From: an uncultured Caryophanales bacterium | GTDB lineage: Bacteria; Bacillota_I; Bacilli_A; Acholeplasmatales; Anaeroplasmataceae | Direction: 5' to 3' | Length of the DNA stretch: 52,383 bases | Assembly (NCBI GenBank): GCA_937885165.1 | Contig: CAKZZJ010000140.1 | Location: 1 to 52,383 of the forward strand | Program-made: the position numbers and the translations under genes | Notes under the pieces: generated by a model | Seen by the model: only the letters and a program-made list of their open reading frames with translations | Told to the model about the DNA's origin: nothing | The model's database searches: none | Part shown: positions 51,263 through 52,383 of the stretch, in pieces | Layout of the letters: every line of letters begins with the position of its first letter | How positions within the stretch are numbered: the first letter of the stretch is position 1

Positions 51263-52383
51263 ATGGAAGAAGTAAAAGAAATAAAAGAAGAAACTAAAAA
51301 AGAAGATAGTATTATCAATGATGAAATAGTTTCTAAAACAGCTGCTAAATTAAATATTAAGCCTAATCAGGCAAAAGAAGTATTGTTGATGCTAAATGAT
51401 GATAAAACTGTAGCCTTTATCGCAAGATATAGAAAGGAAGCTACAGGAGGTTTGGATGAAGAAGTAATCAGAGCCATCGAAGAAGATTATAAATATGAAG
51501 TAAATCTTAAAAAGAGAAAAGATGATGTTATAAGATTAATTGCTGAAAAAGAATTGCTTACACCTGAACTTGAAGAAAAAATTAATAACGCAACTAAACT
51601 AATTGAAGTAGAAGATTTATATAGACCATATAAGGAAAAGAAGAAAACTAAAGCAACTGAGGCTATCGCGTTAGGGCTTGAAGGCTTAGCAGATGTAATG
51701 ATGCGTAATTATCAAAAGGGCGAAAGGGACTATTATATCATGCCTTATTTAAATGATAATGTGCCTACAGCTGAAAAAGCATTAGAATACGCTAAATATA
51801 TTGTAGCTGAAAGAATAAGCGATAATGCAGATTATAGAAGTTATATTAGAGATAAAGCTTTGATTTATGGTACTATCTCAACTCATAAGAAGAAAAACGA
51901 TAATGACCCTGAAGAAAAATACAAAATTTATTATGAATTTTCTGAATCAATTTCAAGAATCAAGCCACATAGATTACTTGCGATAAATAGAGCTGAAGAT
52001 GAAGAAGTAATAAATGTAAATGTAGAACTTCAGCCTGAACGTGATATTGATTATTTAACATATAAAGTAACATGGAATAGAGAATCATTATTTAAAGATG
52101 AATTGATTGAGGCAGTAAATGATGCATATAAGAGACTTATCGCACCATCTATCGCAAGAGAAATAAGAACTATAAAGAATGAAGAAGCTGAAGCACAAGC
52201 AATCAAAATCTTCGCTCTTAATTTAAAAAATTTACTTCTTCAACCACCAATGAAAGAAAAGACAGTTCTTGGCGTCGACCCTGCCTTTAGAACAGGCTGT
52301 AAGCTTGCTGTAATATCTCCTCAGTCAAATGTGCTTGATATTTCAGTAATCTATCCTAATGAAAAAACAAAAGGCAGTGAGGT
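51263..52383 (+). CDS. tex: Tex family RNA-binding protein (3' end beyond window)
   Basis: The visible 373 residues match the N-terminal and central domains of Tex/YdcI: TVAFIARYRKEATGGLDEE, KLIEVEDLYRPYKEKKKTKA, EGLADVMM, the SISRIKPHRLLAINRAEDEEV region, and the start of the YqgF-like RNase H fold (VLGVDPAFRTGCKLAV). Tex proteins bind nucleic acid through a C-terminal S1 domain, which lies past the right edge together with the helix-hairpin-helix part. AGGAAG precedes the ATG. The N-terminus is unusually charged (EEVKEIKEETKKED). Confidence 0.93.
   Translation, partial: MEEVKEIKEETKKEDSIINDEIVSKTAAKLNIKPNQAKEVLLMLNDDKTVAFIARYRKEATGGLDEEVIRAIEEDYKYEVNLKKRKDDVIRLIAEKELLTPELEEKINNATKLIEVEDLYRPYKEKKKTKATEAIALGLEGLADVMMRNYQKGERDYYIMPYLNDNVPTAEKALEYAKYIVAERISDNADYRSYIRDKALIYGTISTHKKKNDNDPEEKYKIYYEFSESISRIKPHRLLAINRAEDEEVINVNVELQPERDIDYLTYKVTWNRESLFKDELIEAVNDAYKRLIAPSIAREIRTIKNEEAEAQAIKIFALNLKNLLLQPPMKEKTVLGVDPAFRTGCKLAVISPQSNVLDISVIYPNEKTKGSE

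Noticed and set aside
1..52383. tRNA, rRNA, CRISPR arrays, intact insertion sequences or prophage
   Set aside because: I found no cloverleaf, rRNA stretch, regularly spaced direct repeats or complete transposase; the only transposase-like gene is the eroded one at 21436.

Overview
The window is AT-rich (about 30% G+C by eye), densely coded DNA from a low-GC Gram-positive bacterium. HPr kinase/phosphorylase, WhiA, Lgt, DUF1292, a YrrM-type methyltransferase, Shine-Dalgarno sites close to AAAGGAGG and U-tailed hairpin terminators all fit the class Bacilli. TGA is used as a stop codon (several ATGA overlaps), so this is not a genetic-code-4 Mycoplasma. The long PPi-dependent phosphofructokinase, the acidic RpoC tail and the compact anaerobe-like layout suggest an uncultured gut lineage near Erysipelotrichales, RF39 or Acholeplasmatales. 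That placement is inference; a marker-gene tree would settle it.

Layout. 1-2447: exodeoxyribonuclease III (cut by the left edge), a tiny Asp/Tyr-rich protein and a DUF2130 coiled-coil protein. 2501-6198 (minus): a heterodimeric ABC exporter. 6199-13997: rpoB-rpoC behind a structured leader. 14104-18761: a Sel1-repeat protein, a degenerate phosphofructokinase with pyruvate kinase, and an inositol-monophosphatase-family protein. 18931-23633: a seven-gene operon (two unknown proteins, LRAT-like protein, ROK kinase, transposase-derived zinc-ribbon protein, threonine aldolase, Lrp regulator). 23681-27317: a second heterodimeric ABC exporter. 27401-28831 (minus): an MFS transporter. 29010-33788: alaS-yqgF-DUF1292-methyltransferase-exonuclease. 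33941-34376: a decayed membrane protein gene. 34457-35752 (minus): a CPA2 antiporter. 35954-39280: hexapeptide acyltransferase, glmM and glnA. 39326-43562: a FecBCD-type uptake operon with a methyltransferase and a divergent TetR gene. 43634-45292: PPi-dependent phosphofructokinase. 45587-49724: membrane protein, hprK, an Lgt-PpaX fusion, whiA. 49770 to the end: VanZ-like protein, a membrane-anchored thioredoxin-fold-like protein, and tex (cut by the right edge).

The most striking theme is pyrophosphate and upper glycolysis. The PfkA-like protein next to pyruvate kinase has lost most fructose-6-phosphate contacts yet keeps the residues of the allosteric pocket. A separate PFP carries the PPi-type signature and intact catalytic residues, so it probably does the phosphofructokinase work. 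HprK/P releases PPi when it dephosphorylates Ser-P-HPr, and the PPi-hydrolysing partner PpaX is fused here to the cytoplasmic end of the membrane enzyme Lgt, directly after hprK. Other points of interest are a predicted natural rifampicin-insensitivity residue in RpoB, an LRAT-containing operon with a probably inactive transposase-like protein, and several palindromes at operator positions.
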